Below, piece after piece: positions 10,571 through 20,007 of a stretch of 36,762 bases of DNA; positions within the stretch are counted from its first letter, which is position 1; each line of letters opens with the position of its first letter. The translations under genes were made by a program, and so were the position numbers. The stretch is from Nymphaea colorata (lineage: Eukaryota > Streptophyta > Magnoliopsida > Nymphaeales > Nymphaeaceae): the NCBI RefSeq assembly GCF_008831285.2, contig NW_022204658.1, positions 1 to 36,762 on the forward strand. The letters are read 5' to 3'. The notes below the pieces were generated by a model. It was not told the origin of the DNA and did not search any database. It saw nothing but the letters and a program-made list of their open reading frames with translations.

Positions 10571-12583
10571 ATGGATAATGAGTTCAATATCAAGGCCACT
10601 AAGGGATTCTGGACACCGGAGCGAGATAAAAAATTAGTAGAATTAGTAAGATCATATGGATCCAACCTAAGTTGGGCGCAACTAGCAAGAGTCTTCCCGG
10701 GCGTTAAGGGAAAATACATACGGTAGAGGTACCGAAACCACTTGGATCCAAACCTGAAGACATTTCCTTGGACGTGGGAGTAGGACCAAGTCCTCAAGAA
10801 ATGCTACTTGAAGTACGGTAATCGGTGGGAGCTGATCTCGAGGTATCTGCCAGGTAGGTCGGCAAACCAGGTCAAAAATCGAACCAAAAGAAGAGAGTTC
10901 AAGTAGCTTTTCCCTCAACCGCCCTCCAGAAAGAAGAAATGGGATCCTACTGTATACCCGAAGAAGATGGAAAAAGCGCAAATAAATTGACAATTGCTGA
11001 AGAGACCAGAGTGATCAGCATAAAGCAAGAGGAGAATCATAGATTTCTCAAACAGGAGCTACAGGAAGAGAAAAATAAGGATATAATTGAAGAACCGCCA
11101 TTGCCATAATATTTGGCCAAGCCTGAGAAATAGAAGAGGGTAAAGCTAACAAAGACAAAAAAGTTCTAACTGACCACTTTGCACCTGCAGCGCACGTACC
11201 AGCTCATCAAGGACAACCTCACCAAGAAATAGCCCTCAGATTTTTACCTCATCTTCTAAACAAAGTAAAGCATATCATAACGTAGCTCTAAGCGAGAGAT
11301 CTTCGCAAAGATTAAGTCCATGCAGTGGACAGTCACCCAGCTTTGGCCCCTCGTGACCAATCGCAGCAATCGCTAATATTACGACCAGGAAATAGCCTTC
11401 TTCATCTACTGTCTCATCAAAGCCGATAATAAACTTGCCAACAGTATGCCTCCATTAATTTAGAAATCCTTCATAGGCTGCTAAAATGTGGAGATGAGGA
11501 CTATCTAATGCGCAAAGTCGAAAGCATGATCGAAGATATCGATCAGTTCATACGCCTGGAGCTGTAGATTATTCGGCAGAAGGAAATGCTGGAGAAATAC
11601 AATCAAACCCAGCCAAAAAGATAAACAAAAGGAGAATCTTTATAAAGCGCAAACACGAATGACACTCCCAACCAAAAATTGGAAGTCCTTGGCATTGGTA
11701 CAGGCAGTTAAAAGACAAATTAACCAAGAGTTACTAATAATCCTAGTGTAAAGCCCAACACTGAAAGAAAGCTGAAATTTGAGGCACAATCTGACGAATA
11801 AGCATAGGAGGGACAATAAAATCAACGTGTTTATAATGAAGCATAATACGCTTAGGCTGCTAGGCATTTCTTTGAGCATTAGAATGACTATGATATTGCA
11901 ATGTTGGGCGGGCAATATACTATCGGAAACCAAATATAGTCCAAGCCAATAGAGAAAAAAGTAAAACTATAAGAAAATTCATCAGGAAATCACTCCAAAG
12001 TGAAAATGTAGTCATAAGTTCATCACCAGCAAGATGTAATCAGTACGAAGAGGATAAATGCCAAGATAGCGTCCTCCTTTAAAACATAAGTGCAGTATAG
12101 CTTTCATCATAATTTTGTCAGCCAATCTAGGCTGAAGAGACGAATAATCCTTGCATATAAATTGAATCTCAAGACTTAAGCGAATTTTCTGATTATAGCC
12201 TCATAGCCGAACCAATCATATTCAAACGGCTTGAATTCATCATTCCTTTAATCATAGAGGAAGAAGATATGAAACAATACAAGAATAAGCTAAGCTACCA
12301 TGATTAGTATGAACCTTCCTTGCTAGAGGAAATTTCATAGAGGTCTGAATCTGTTTGCCCAAGCACCAGCCAACACAGATCATCCTTATCTTCAGATCAC
12401 AATTAAATTTTAATGAGAGTAAAGCAAGAGGACTCAAAAGAAATTACCAATGAGGCTGCCAAGGCTGAGCCTCCATCTATAAAGCCAGCTTCTGTTTCAT
12501 TTTCACAAAGTCTTCGTGAAAAAATTCTAAACAAATTGAAGTAAAAACAGATCCAACCAGCAAACATCATGAATGTACGTTGA
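10571..12583 (+). CDS. Two-repeat Myb DNA-binding protein with long polar tail
   Basis: About 664 aa. Repeat 1: G-F-W-T-P-E-R-D-K-K-L-V-E-L-V, ending R-E-R-Y-R-N-H-L-D-P. Repeat 2: W-T-W-E-E-D-Q-V-L-K-K-C-Y-L-K-Y-G-N-R-W, ending G-R-S-A-N-Q-V-K-N-R. Both Glu residues encoded by TAG (10724-10726 and 10781-10783) are family-invariant, which is strong evidence for TAG = Glu. The rest is Lys/Glu/Gln/Ser-rich with a helical segment after the intron and I-I-P-L-I-I-E-E-E-D-M-K. It is presumably a transcription factor; target genes unknown. A 20-nt intron lies at 11444-11463. Two single-base gaps (about 10980 and 12188) are needed, and the resulting length is a whole number of codons ending at TGA. 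Codon use is like the neighbours. Confidence 0.88.
11444..11463 (+). other. 20-nt intron in the Myb gene
   Basis: Sequence is GTATGCCTCCATTAATTTAG. Splicing joins L-A-N-K to I-L-H-R-L-L-K-C-G-D-E-D-Y and avoids a TGA. Confidence 0.8.
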
Positions 12584-12695
12584 TCTATACATAGCTTTTG
12601 CTATTTTTATCTCTTATTATCAATCAATCCCGCCTATTTATGCCAATCTAATAATATAGTGATATTGAAAGATTATGATGATGATGTGGGATGAA

Positions 12696-14066
12696 TCAAA
12701 GGTCGACTTTGGCTAGGGGGCTTCTGACAAGCTGGAGAACAGATTCCCAAACTCCGGTCTTTACGTTAAGCTTGCGCTCGTATATACTCTCGCTGAAAGT
12801 AAGGTTTTTGGCCTTGTTGTCGAAGACGAAAGCGTGGGAGGAACCACCGAAGCGGAACATGCCCAACTCGGCTCCCTTCTCAATGCGGTCACCCTCCTTG
12901 ACCAGGTTGACGATACCTGAAACTTCAGCCATACCGATCTCAATGACAGCGACACGACCGATGTTAGGGTTATCGCAGTTGATGATGTAGATCTGGCGGA
13001 CGGAAGTCATGGTGAGGAGTGGCTGGGAGGCAATGTAGCTCTCAGCAAGGTGGAATGAGAGGAGGGGTTTCCAGCGTAGTATGAGTTTCCGAGCTTGTAG
13101 CACTTCTCAATGGTACCGGAGACGGGGGATCTCCATCTGTGGTAGCACCAGGGGTTCAGGAAGCCCTGATAGACAGTGCCGCCAATGAAGTGGTCCTTGA
13201 AGTATTGCTGCTCCTTAAGGGAAGGGCATCAGCTCCGAACATCTCAGCAAGGGAGTAATTTTGGTCCTTAAGCCAATAGCGGTCGTTCCATTTAGCGTTC
13301 AAGTATGGCATGTAGAAGTTGGGGTAGTGTTCAGAGTTGTTGATGATGACGTTGTGGGCTTTTGGGTCGAAGGGACGGGCAGCTTCCCTAATCTCACGGT
13401 CGAACCAGTCATGCCAACTCTTGAAGCCATAGTGGGGAGCCTTTTGGTTGCAGATGAAATCGTTGTAGTTAACACGCGTGAGAGCTAATGGGGACAGCCA
13501 GCCGTCAGGCTCACTGTTCATGTGGAGGAGAGATTCGGGGGAATCGAGCATCGCTGCGTAGTCATCATAGATGGGCTTGAGGTACTTGTTGACCTCTTCC
13601 AAGGCAAAGAAGGTGCGGCCATAGTCAGTGTTGAGGAGATCGATGACCAGGGCATAGAAGGGGACACCGATAATGTCCGCATCAGCAAAGGCTGGGGGGT
13701 TCTGGTGACAACAGCAAACTGATGCAAAAGATCGTCCCAGTTGGTTCCAGAGTTGATTCCTGGGCGGGGTCTAGCGGCAACGATTCCCTCTTCATCAGTG
13801 TAGAATTCATAGACGGTCTGGGGGATTTGGTCAAGGCCACCCTGGAGGTACATCCTTGCGATGGGGTTTTCGCGGATGTATTTCCTGAAGTTCTCAACGG
13901 ATTGGACGGGGACGAAAGGTTTGGTTCCATATCCACGAGCGTTGTGGAGGGCGGTAAGTTTCTTCTGCCAATTGACGGCGGCTTTGAACTTGCCTTCGAG
14001 GATTTTACCTCTGGTTTGCTCGTTGATCTTAGTGGCGGTCTGGGTCAGACGCTTAAGGAGCTGCAT
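12696..14066 (-). CDS. Phosphatidylserine/PsiD-type decarboxylase, copy A
   Basis: About 457 aa. The plan is an N-terminal PSDC-like domain (D-S-P-E-S-L-L-H-M-N-S-E-P-D-G-W) followed by the pyruvoyl decarboxylase domain (H-F-I-G-G-T-V-Y-Q-G-F, Y-H-R-W-R-S-P-V-S-G-T-I). The self-cleavage site is F-G-G-S-S-H (~res 408-412), where the family makes its pyruvoyl cofactor. No signal peptide or membrane anchor is seen, so it is probably soluble, as in the fungal L-tryptophan decarboxylase PsiD group and unlike mitochondrial PSD. The substrate cannot be told from the sequence. Copies B and C at 15427 and 17906 are paralogs. Three single-base gaps (about 13690 in a C run, 13220 and 13065) are judged by alignment to copy B. 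GAG here matches TAG in copy B. Confidence 0.85.
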
Positions 14067-14559
14067 GAGTAAAGATTATGGTTTGATCAAAGATACTAAG
14101 CATTTAAGCCCTTCGTGGATATAAGCAAAGCAACGACTAATTAGCGGTACTAAAAATTAATGATCAAACAAAATCAATAAAAACAAGCAAAACTATAGAT
14201 TTCCGTATGGAAAATCCAATGGTCGGGTTTTTGCTTGACGACTTTTTATTAATTCTCAGTGATTCATTCAGTATGGCTTTGATACGCAGAGTTAGAATAC
14301 GCTGTGGTCATATCAATAGGTATTTACTTCATGAGATGACCTCATGAGCATACATATATCATCCATTTTGCCAGGAGATTGCTTGTTTGTTTATTCAAAA
14401 TCATGATGATTCTTTTGGAAAAAGGGACAAACTTCTATATCTTTTAAGCGTCAAACATAACAGATCGATACTCGGGGAGTTAGTGATGGAAGGAGTCGAG
14501 ATTATCAGGCTTATGAGCCAGAAATTTTTTTAAGTACCGAGTAGAATTTTCTTTCGGAA
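14067..14559. other. Intergenic region between cassette units 1A and its coiled-coil partner
   Basis: AT-rich, with no ORF of note. It carries the upstream region of decarboxylase A and the downstream end of the degenerate coiled-coil copy. No repeat or RNA is seen. Confidence 0.4.
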
Positions 14560-15381
14560 TGGCTGTGGCGCAAAACTGATAAAGTTTGGGCATGATAACT
14601 GAAGGTGCGCCTTGGCTCGAAGCAAAATGACTTCTCAGTAATCTAATTGGCTGATTGGATCACTCAATCCTCGAAGGGAGATCATCCATGGATAATCACT
14701 TTCTAGTGGAAAGGAATGTTATTGGATGATGAGGTAGAGCTGTAATGATGGTAAGTGAGCTGATTAAACGATGGAAATTGATTGGGATTGAATCGTAGAA
14801 TAAAACTGATTTGCGCACCTCTCTTGATCAATATAACTCTACCCCTCTATTAAAATATCGACCAGAACTCTCGAGAACTTTTGTGATCCTCCTTCTTAGT
14901 TTGCCTTCTGCAAAAAGACCCACCTGAATTTACCTATTTTTGCTTCCCTGATTCTATACTTTGGCGGATGCTGATGACATCATTTAGGAAGCACCATCAT
15001 GTTGGCGAGGTCCTGTGAGGTTCTATTCGATTCTTTTTTCGTGGGTGACCATGGCGGAGAGTTTCTACTTGAAGTCTGAGAGGTCTTCTTCAAGCAGCCT
15101 TATGATGGGATTGAGTCTGTCGACGTCCTCAAGATAAGGGTGAAGAATTAAGCTATAGGCATCACGCACTTTTGAACAGAATACGTTAGCCTTGATGATG
15201 AAGGTATAGAATTCTCCCCTTCGCGCTCGGAGGGATTGCTTGTGGAAGAAGAGATATGTATTAATTTAATTATGGTTATAGCCTACTACTTACAAATTAT
15301 GAGTATTGATTATGATGATAATTGTCTATAAAGAAAGCCAATAGCTTTCGGCCTCATTTCCTAAACTGTGCTAATCTTCAT
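14560..15381 (-). pseudogene. Degenerate coiled-coil gene (cassette unit 1)
   Basis: Homologous to the C-terminal part of the long coiled-coil gene at 19417-24801. The 5' part is readable: L-H-P-Y-L-E-D-V-D-R-L-N, I-I-R-L-L-E-E-D-L-S-D-F-K-E-K-L-S-A-M. The 3' part has a ~10-nt insertion near 15020, several shifts, and lacks the ~100-nt segment that encodes E-L-E-G-R-V-V-Q-R-Q-E-E in the relatives. An upstream ATG at 15381 opens M-K-I-S-T-V-E-E-M-R-P-K, followed by GTAAGT-like sequence, so a 5' exon is possible but not proven. It is probably decaying and is the likely donor of the 5' half of the hybrid gene at 16993-17863. Confidence 0.55.
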
Positions 15382-17532
15382 ATAATATTGATGATAATAA
15401 TTAGCAAGATAGTGGAATGCAATAGATCAGATGTCGACACTGGCTAGAGGACTTCTGACCTTCTGAAGGACAGACTCGAAAAACCCAGTGCTTTCACTGA
15501 GCTTGCGCTCGTATATACTCTCGTTAAAAGTGAGATTCTTGGCCTTGTTGCTAAAGACCAGCGCATGAGAGGAGCCACCAAAGCGGAACATGCCCAAAAG
15601 GGCTCCCTTTTCGATGCGGTCGCCTTCTTTCACATAGTTGACAATTCCTGAGATTTCAGCCATTCCGATCTCGAAGACAGCGAGACGGCCGATGTTGGGA
15701 TTATCGCAATTGATGATATAGATCTGGCGGACGGAAGTCATGGTGAGGAGTGGTATAGAATTTAAGAGACTATCGGCAAGGTGGAAGGAGTAAGAGGGAA
15801 TGCCAGCATAGTGTGAGTTCCCTATCTTGTAACACTTTTCAATGACGCCAGAAACTGGAGATCTCCATTTATGGTAACACCAAGGATCAAGATAACCTTG
15901 GTAAATAGTGCCACCGATGAAATGATCCTTGAAGTATTGCTGCTATTTTTCCGGAAGAGAATCGGCTCCAAACATCTCAGCAAGGGAGTAGTTCTGATCT
16001 TTAAGCCAAAAGCGATCATGCCATTGAGCATTTATATATGGCATGTTAAAGCTAGGATAATGTTAACAATTATTGATGATGACGTTATTGCTTTTTAAAT
16101 CGAAGGGTCGAGCTTCCTCCTTGATCTCTCTGCCAAACCATTCATGCCAACTTTGGAAGCCATAGTGTGGTTTTGCGGGGTCACAAATGAAATGATTGTA
16201 TTCAACACGTTTAAGAGCCTAAGGACTGAACCAACCGCCTTCCTCACTGTTCATGTATAAGAGAGATTCAGGAGAATCCAGCATCTGTGCATAGGCGTCA
16301 TAAATGGGCTTACAAAGAGCGTTAACTTCATCCAAAGAGAAGAAAATACGCCCGTAGTCGGTGTTAAGGAAGTCCACCAATAGAGCGTAGAAGGGGATGC
16401 CAATCACGTCTAAATCAGAGAAAGCTGGCGGAATTCTAGTTACTTAGGCAAATTGGTTCAAAAGTTCATCCCATGTTGCTCCTGCGTTTATTCCAGGGCG
16501 AGACTTGACTGTTGCTGCTCCTTTTTCGTCGGTATAGAGTTCATATATGGTTTGGGGTATTTGGTCAAGACCACCCTGAAGGTACATCTTGACAACAGGA
16601 TTTTCGCGAATATATTGTTTTAAGTTTTCAACGGCCTGAACAGGAACGATTGGCTTGGTTCCTAGCCTATGAGCCTCTAACGGCGCGGAAAGTCTCTGTT
16701 TCCATTTAAGGACAGAGCTAATTTTCCCTTCGATGATCTTGCCTCTGGTCTGTTTGTCGATTGCTACTGAAGCTGCCCTTTTGAATCTTTTGAGAAGCTG
16801 CATAATGAATCTGTAAAAGCTAAAATAATTAAAAATCAATAAGATTCAGAAGAGAATTTGGATTTTTTTATAGAGATTTGTGCCTATCCTGCGAGCTGAT
16901 CTATGAACACAAACAAAGAGAGTGTAAATAGAATATATTTTCAACTATTTTTTCCCCTGATGAATGATAAGAAAATGGATAAAATTTGAGTATCATTGCT
17001 GAAGGGAGGGCCTTGATTCGAATCCGGAAGGCGATTGCAGGATGTAGTTTAATGGCCGAGCAACTCCGCTCCCAGATCCTCCATGGATAATCACTTGTGG
17101 ATGCAGGACTGGCTGCTGAACAATACGGTATTGCTGGACTGAAGGCAGCTGGGAGGATTGCACAATGGAAGTCGATTGAGATTGAATGGGAGCGCCATAT
17201 TGATTGGCACTGCCTATCTTGATCGATATGACGCCTCCCCTTGGCTGTCCCTACTGCACCGAGCTTCCCTGGAGGCTTGCTCTTTTCTCTTCCTGCCGCT
17301 GCACCACTCTTCCCTCCAGCTCCTGCGAAGTAGTGAGTTGCAGTCCGCTGTGTGCGAGAATTCTAGAGGATTTTTGTGACCCTCCCTCCGAGCTGGCCTT
17401 CTGGAGGAAACTCCTCCTGACTTCGCCTATTTCTGCCTCCCTGACCTCTATGTTCTGGCGGACGCTGATGACATCATTGAAGAGGCGCACCATGTTGGCG
17501 AGGTTCTGTTCGAGTCTGTTTTCGTGGGTGAT
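15050..17532. repeat. Tandem duplication, unit 1 (~2.48 kb)
   Basis: Contains decarboxylase B and the 3' half of the hybrid coiled-coil gene. The same sequence recurs at 17533-20007 with no substitution that I could find. The differences are five single-base losses and one 3-nt loss in the second unit. Both ends fall in the shared 17-bp tract catggcggagagtttct. Confidence 0.85.
15427..16803 (-). CDS. Phosphatidylserine/PsiD-type decarboxylase, copy B (intact)
   Basis: 458 aa, and one open frame from ATG to TGA with TAA/TAG as sense and no intron. It starts M-Q-L-L-K-R-F-K-R. Landmarks: G-G-L-D-Q-I-P near residue 75, D-S-P-E-S-L-L-Y-M-N-S-E, H-Y-G-F-Q-S-W-H-E-W-F, the strand W-L-K-D-Q-N-Y-S-L-A-E-M-F, G-G-T-I-Y-Q-G-Y, and the pyruvoyl-forming G-G-S-S at residues ~409-412. 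The TAG at 15943-15945 lies where copy A has GAG. An extra in-frame ATG upstream (16839) is ignored because copy A starts at the M-Q-L-L position. This is the best reference copy of the three and is nearly identical to copy C. The enzyme class is firm; the substrate (phosphatidylserine or an aromatic amino acid) is open. Confidence 0.9.
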
Positions 17533-17863
17533 CATGGCGGAGAGTTTCTACTTGAAGTCTGAGAGGTCTTCTTCAAGCAGCCTTATGATGGGATTGAGTC
17601 TGTCGACGTCCTCAAGATAAGGGTGAAGAATTAAGCTATAGGCATCACGCACTTTTGAACAGAATACGTTAGCCTTGATGATGAAGGTATAGAATTCTCC
17701 CTTCGCGCTCGGAGGGATTGCTTGTGGAAGAAGAGATATGTATTAATTTAATTATGGTTATAGCCTACTACTTACAAATTATGAGTATTGATTATGATGA
17801 TAATTGTCTATAAAGAAAGCCAATAGCTTTCGGCCTCATTTCCTAAACTGTGCTAATCTTCAT
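16993..17863 (-). CDS. Hybrid coiled-coil gene formed at the duplication junction
   Basis: The 5' part (17533 and up) matches the degenerate copy at 15050-15381, and the 3' part matches the end of the long gene at 19417-20007. The switch lies in the 17-bp tract at 17533-17549. The downstream part reads T-H-E-N-R-L-E-Q-N-L-A-N-M-V-R-L-F-N-D-V as a coiled coil, then S-Q-E-L-E-G-R-V-V-Q-R-Q-E-E, then a Gln/Ser/Val-rich tail. Here the frame ends S-G-F-E-S-R-P-S-L-Q-Q-TGA; in the unit-2 copy a missing T changes this end. The start is uncertain: the ATG at 17863 would need splicing through 17710-17775. No function can be assigned. It is either a new fusion gene or an expressed fragment. Confidence 0.55.
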
Positions 17864-20007
17864 ATAATATTGATGATAATTAGCAAGATAGTGGAATGCA
17901 ATAGATCAGATGTCGACACTGGCTAGAGGACTTCTGACCTTCTGAAGGACAGACTCGAAAAACCCAGTGCTTTCACTGAGCTTGCGCTCGTATATACTCT
18001 CGTTAAAAGTGAGATTCTTGGCCTTGTTGCTAAAGACCAGCGCATGAGAGGAGCCACCAAAGCGGAACATGCCCAAAAGGGCTCCCTTTTCGATGCGGTC
18101 GCCTTCTTTCACATAGTTGACAATTCCTGAGATTTCAGCCATTCCGATCTCGAAGACAGCGAGACGGCCGATGTTGGGATTATCGCAATTGATGATATAG
18201 ATCTGGCGGACGGAAGTCATGGTGAGGAGTGGTATAGAATTTAAGAGACTATCGGCAAGGTGGAAGGAGTAAGAGGGAATGCCAGCATAGTGTGAGTTCC
18301 CTATCTTGTAACACTTTTCAATGACGCCAGAAACTGGAGATCTCCATTTATGGTAACACCAAGGATCAAGATAACCTTGGTAAATAGTGCCACCGATGAA
18401 TGATCCTTGAAGTATTGCTGCTATTTTTCCGGAAGAGAATCGGCTCCAAACATCTCAGCAAGGGAGTAGTTCTGATCTTTAAGCCAAAAGCGATCATGCC
18501 ATTGAGCATTATATATGGCATGTTAAAGCTAGGATAATGTTAACAATTATTGATGATGACGTTATTGCTTTTTAAATCGAAGGGTCGAGCTTCCTCCTTG
18601 ATCTCTCTGCCAAACCATTCATGCCAACTTTGGAAGCCATAGTGTGGTTTTGCGGGGTCACAAATGAAATGATTGTATTCAACACGTTTAAGAGCCTAAG
18701 GACTGAACCAACCGCCTTCCTCACTGTTCATGTATAAGAGAGATTCAGGAGAATCCAGCATCTGTGCATAGGCGTCATAAATGGGCTTACAAAGAGCGTT
18801 AACTTCATCCAAAGAGAAGAAAATACGCCCGTAGTCGGTGTTAAGGAAGTCCACCAATAGAGCGTAGAAGGGGATGCCAATCACGTCTAAATCAGAGAAA
18901 GCTGGCGGAATTCTAGTTACTTAGGCAAATTGGTTCAAAAGTTCATCCCATGTTGCTCCTGCGTTTATTCCAGGGCGAGACTTGACTGTTGCTGCTCCTT
19001 TTTCGTCGGTATAGAGTTCATATATGGTTTGGGTATTTGGTCAAGACCACCCTGAAGGTACATCTTGACAACAGGATTTTCGCGAATATATTGTTTTAAG
19101 TTTTCAACGGCCTGAACAGGAACGATTGGCTTGGTTCCTAGCCTATGAGCCTCTAACGGCGCGGAAAGTCTCTGTTTCCATTTAAGGACAGAGCTAATTT
19201 TCCCTTCGATGATCTTGCCTCTGGTCTGTTTGTCGATTGCTACTGAAGCTGCCCTTTTGAATCTTTTGAGAAGCTGCATAATGAATCTGTAAAAGCTAAA
19301 ATAATTAAAAATCAATAAGATTCAGAAGAGAATTTGGATTTTTTTATAGAGATTTGTGCCTATCCTGCGAGCTGATCTATGAACACAAACAAAGAGAGTG
19401 TAAATAGAATATATTTTCAACTATTTTTTCCCCTGATGAATGATAAGAAAATGGATAAAATTTGAGTATCATTGCTGAAGGGAGGGCCTTGATCGAATCC
19501 GGAAGGCGATTGCAGGATGTAGTTTAATGGCCGAGCAACTCCGCTCCCAGATCCTCCATGGATAATCACTTGTGGATGCAGGACTGGCTGCTGAACAATA
19601 CGGTATTGCTGGACTGAAGGCAGCTGGGAGGATTGCACAATGGAAGTCGATTGAGATTGAATGGGAGCGCCATATTGATTGGCACTGCCTATCTTGATCG
19701 ATATGACGCCTCCCCTTGGCTGTCCCTACTGCACCGAGCTTCCCTGGAGGCTTGCTCTTTTCTCTTCCTGCCGCTGCACCACTCTTCCCTCCAGCTCCTG
19801 CGAAGTAGTGAGTTGCAGTCCGCTGTGTGCGAGAATTCTAGAGGATTTTTGTGACCCTCCCTCCGAGCTGGCCTTCTGGAGGAAACTCCTCCTGACTTCG
19901 CCTATTTCTGCCTCCCTGACCTCTATGTTCTGGCGGACGCTGATGACATCATTGAAGAGGCGCACCATGTTGGCGAGGTTCTGTTCGAGTCTGTTTTCGT
20001 GGGTGAT
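17533..20007. repeat. Tandem duplication, unit 2 (~2.48 kb)
   Basis: Second copy of 15050-17532. Observed differences: CCCC to CCC near 17695, one TAA lost near 17878, AAA to AA near 18399, TTT to TT near 18509, GGGG to GGG near 19031, TT to T near 19491. All are losses and all lie in short runs. Confidence 0.85.
17906..19279 (-). CDS. Phosphatidylserine/PsiD-type decarboxylase, copy C (three 1-nt deletions)
   Basis: Same sequence as copy B except for three missing bases, at about 18399, 18509 and 19031, each in a homopolymer and each breaking the frame. Exactly 3 nt shorter than B (1374 versus 1377). Taken literally it is a disrupted gene: the C-terminal pyruvoyl domain with G-G-S-S and the N-terminal part are in different frames. 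The absence of any substitution over ~1.4 kb makes natural decay unlikely. Residual read error in a recent duplicate, or an assembly-level duplicate, fits better. If the bases are real, only copies A and B could be active. Confidence 0.75.

Noticed and set aside
15239-15293. Possible 55-nt intron with GTAAGT donor in the degenerate coiled-coil gene
   Set aside because: Much longer than the 20-nt class, and the only simple acceptor does not keep the frame. Kept as a note in the gene entry only.
12696-20007. A transposon behind the cassette repeats
   Set aside because: No terminal inverted repeats, target-site duplications or transposase. Recombination in a shared 17-bp tract explains the junction.
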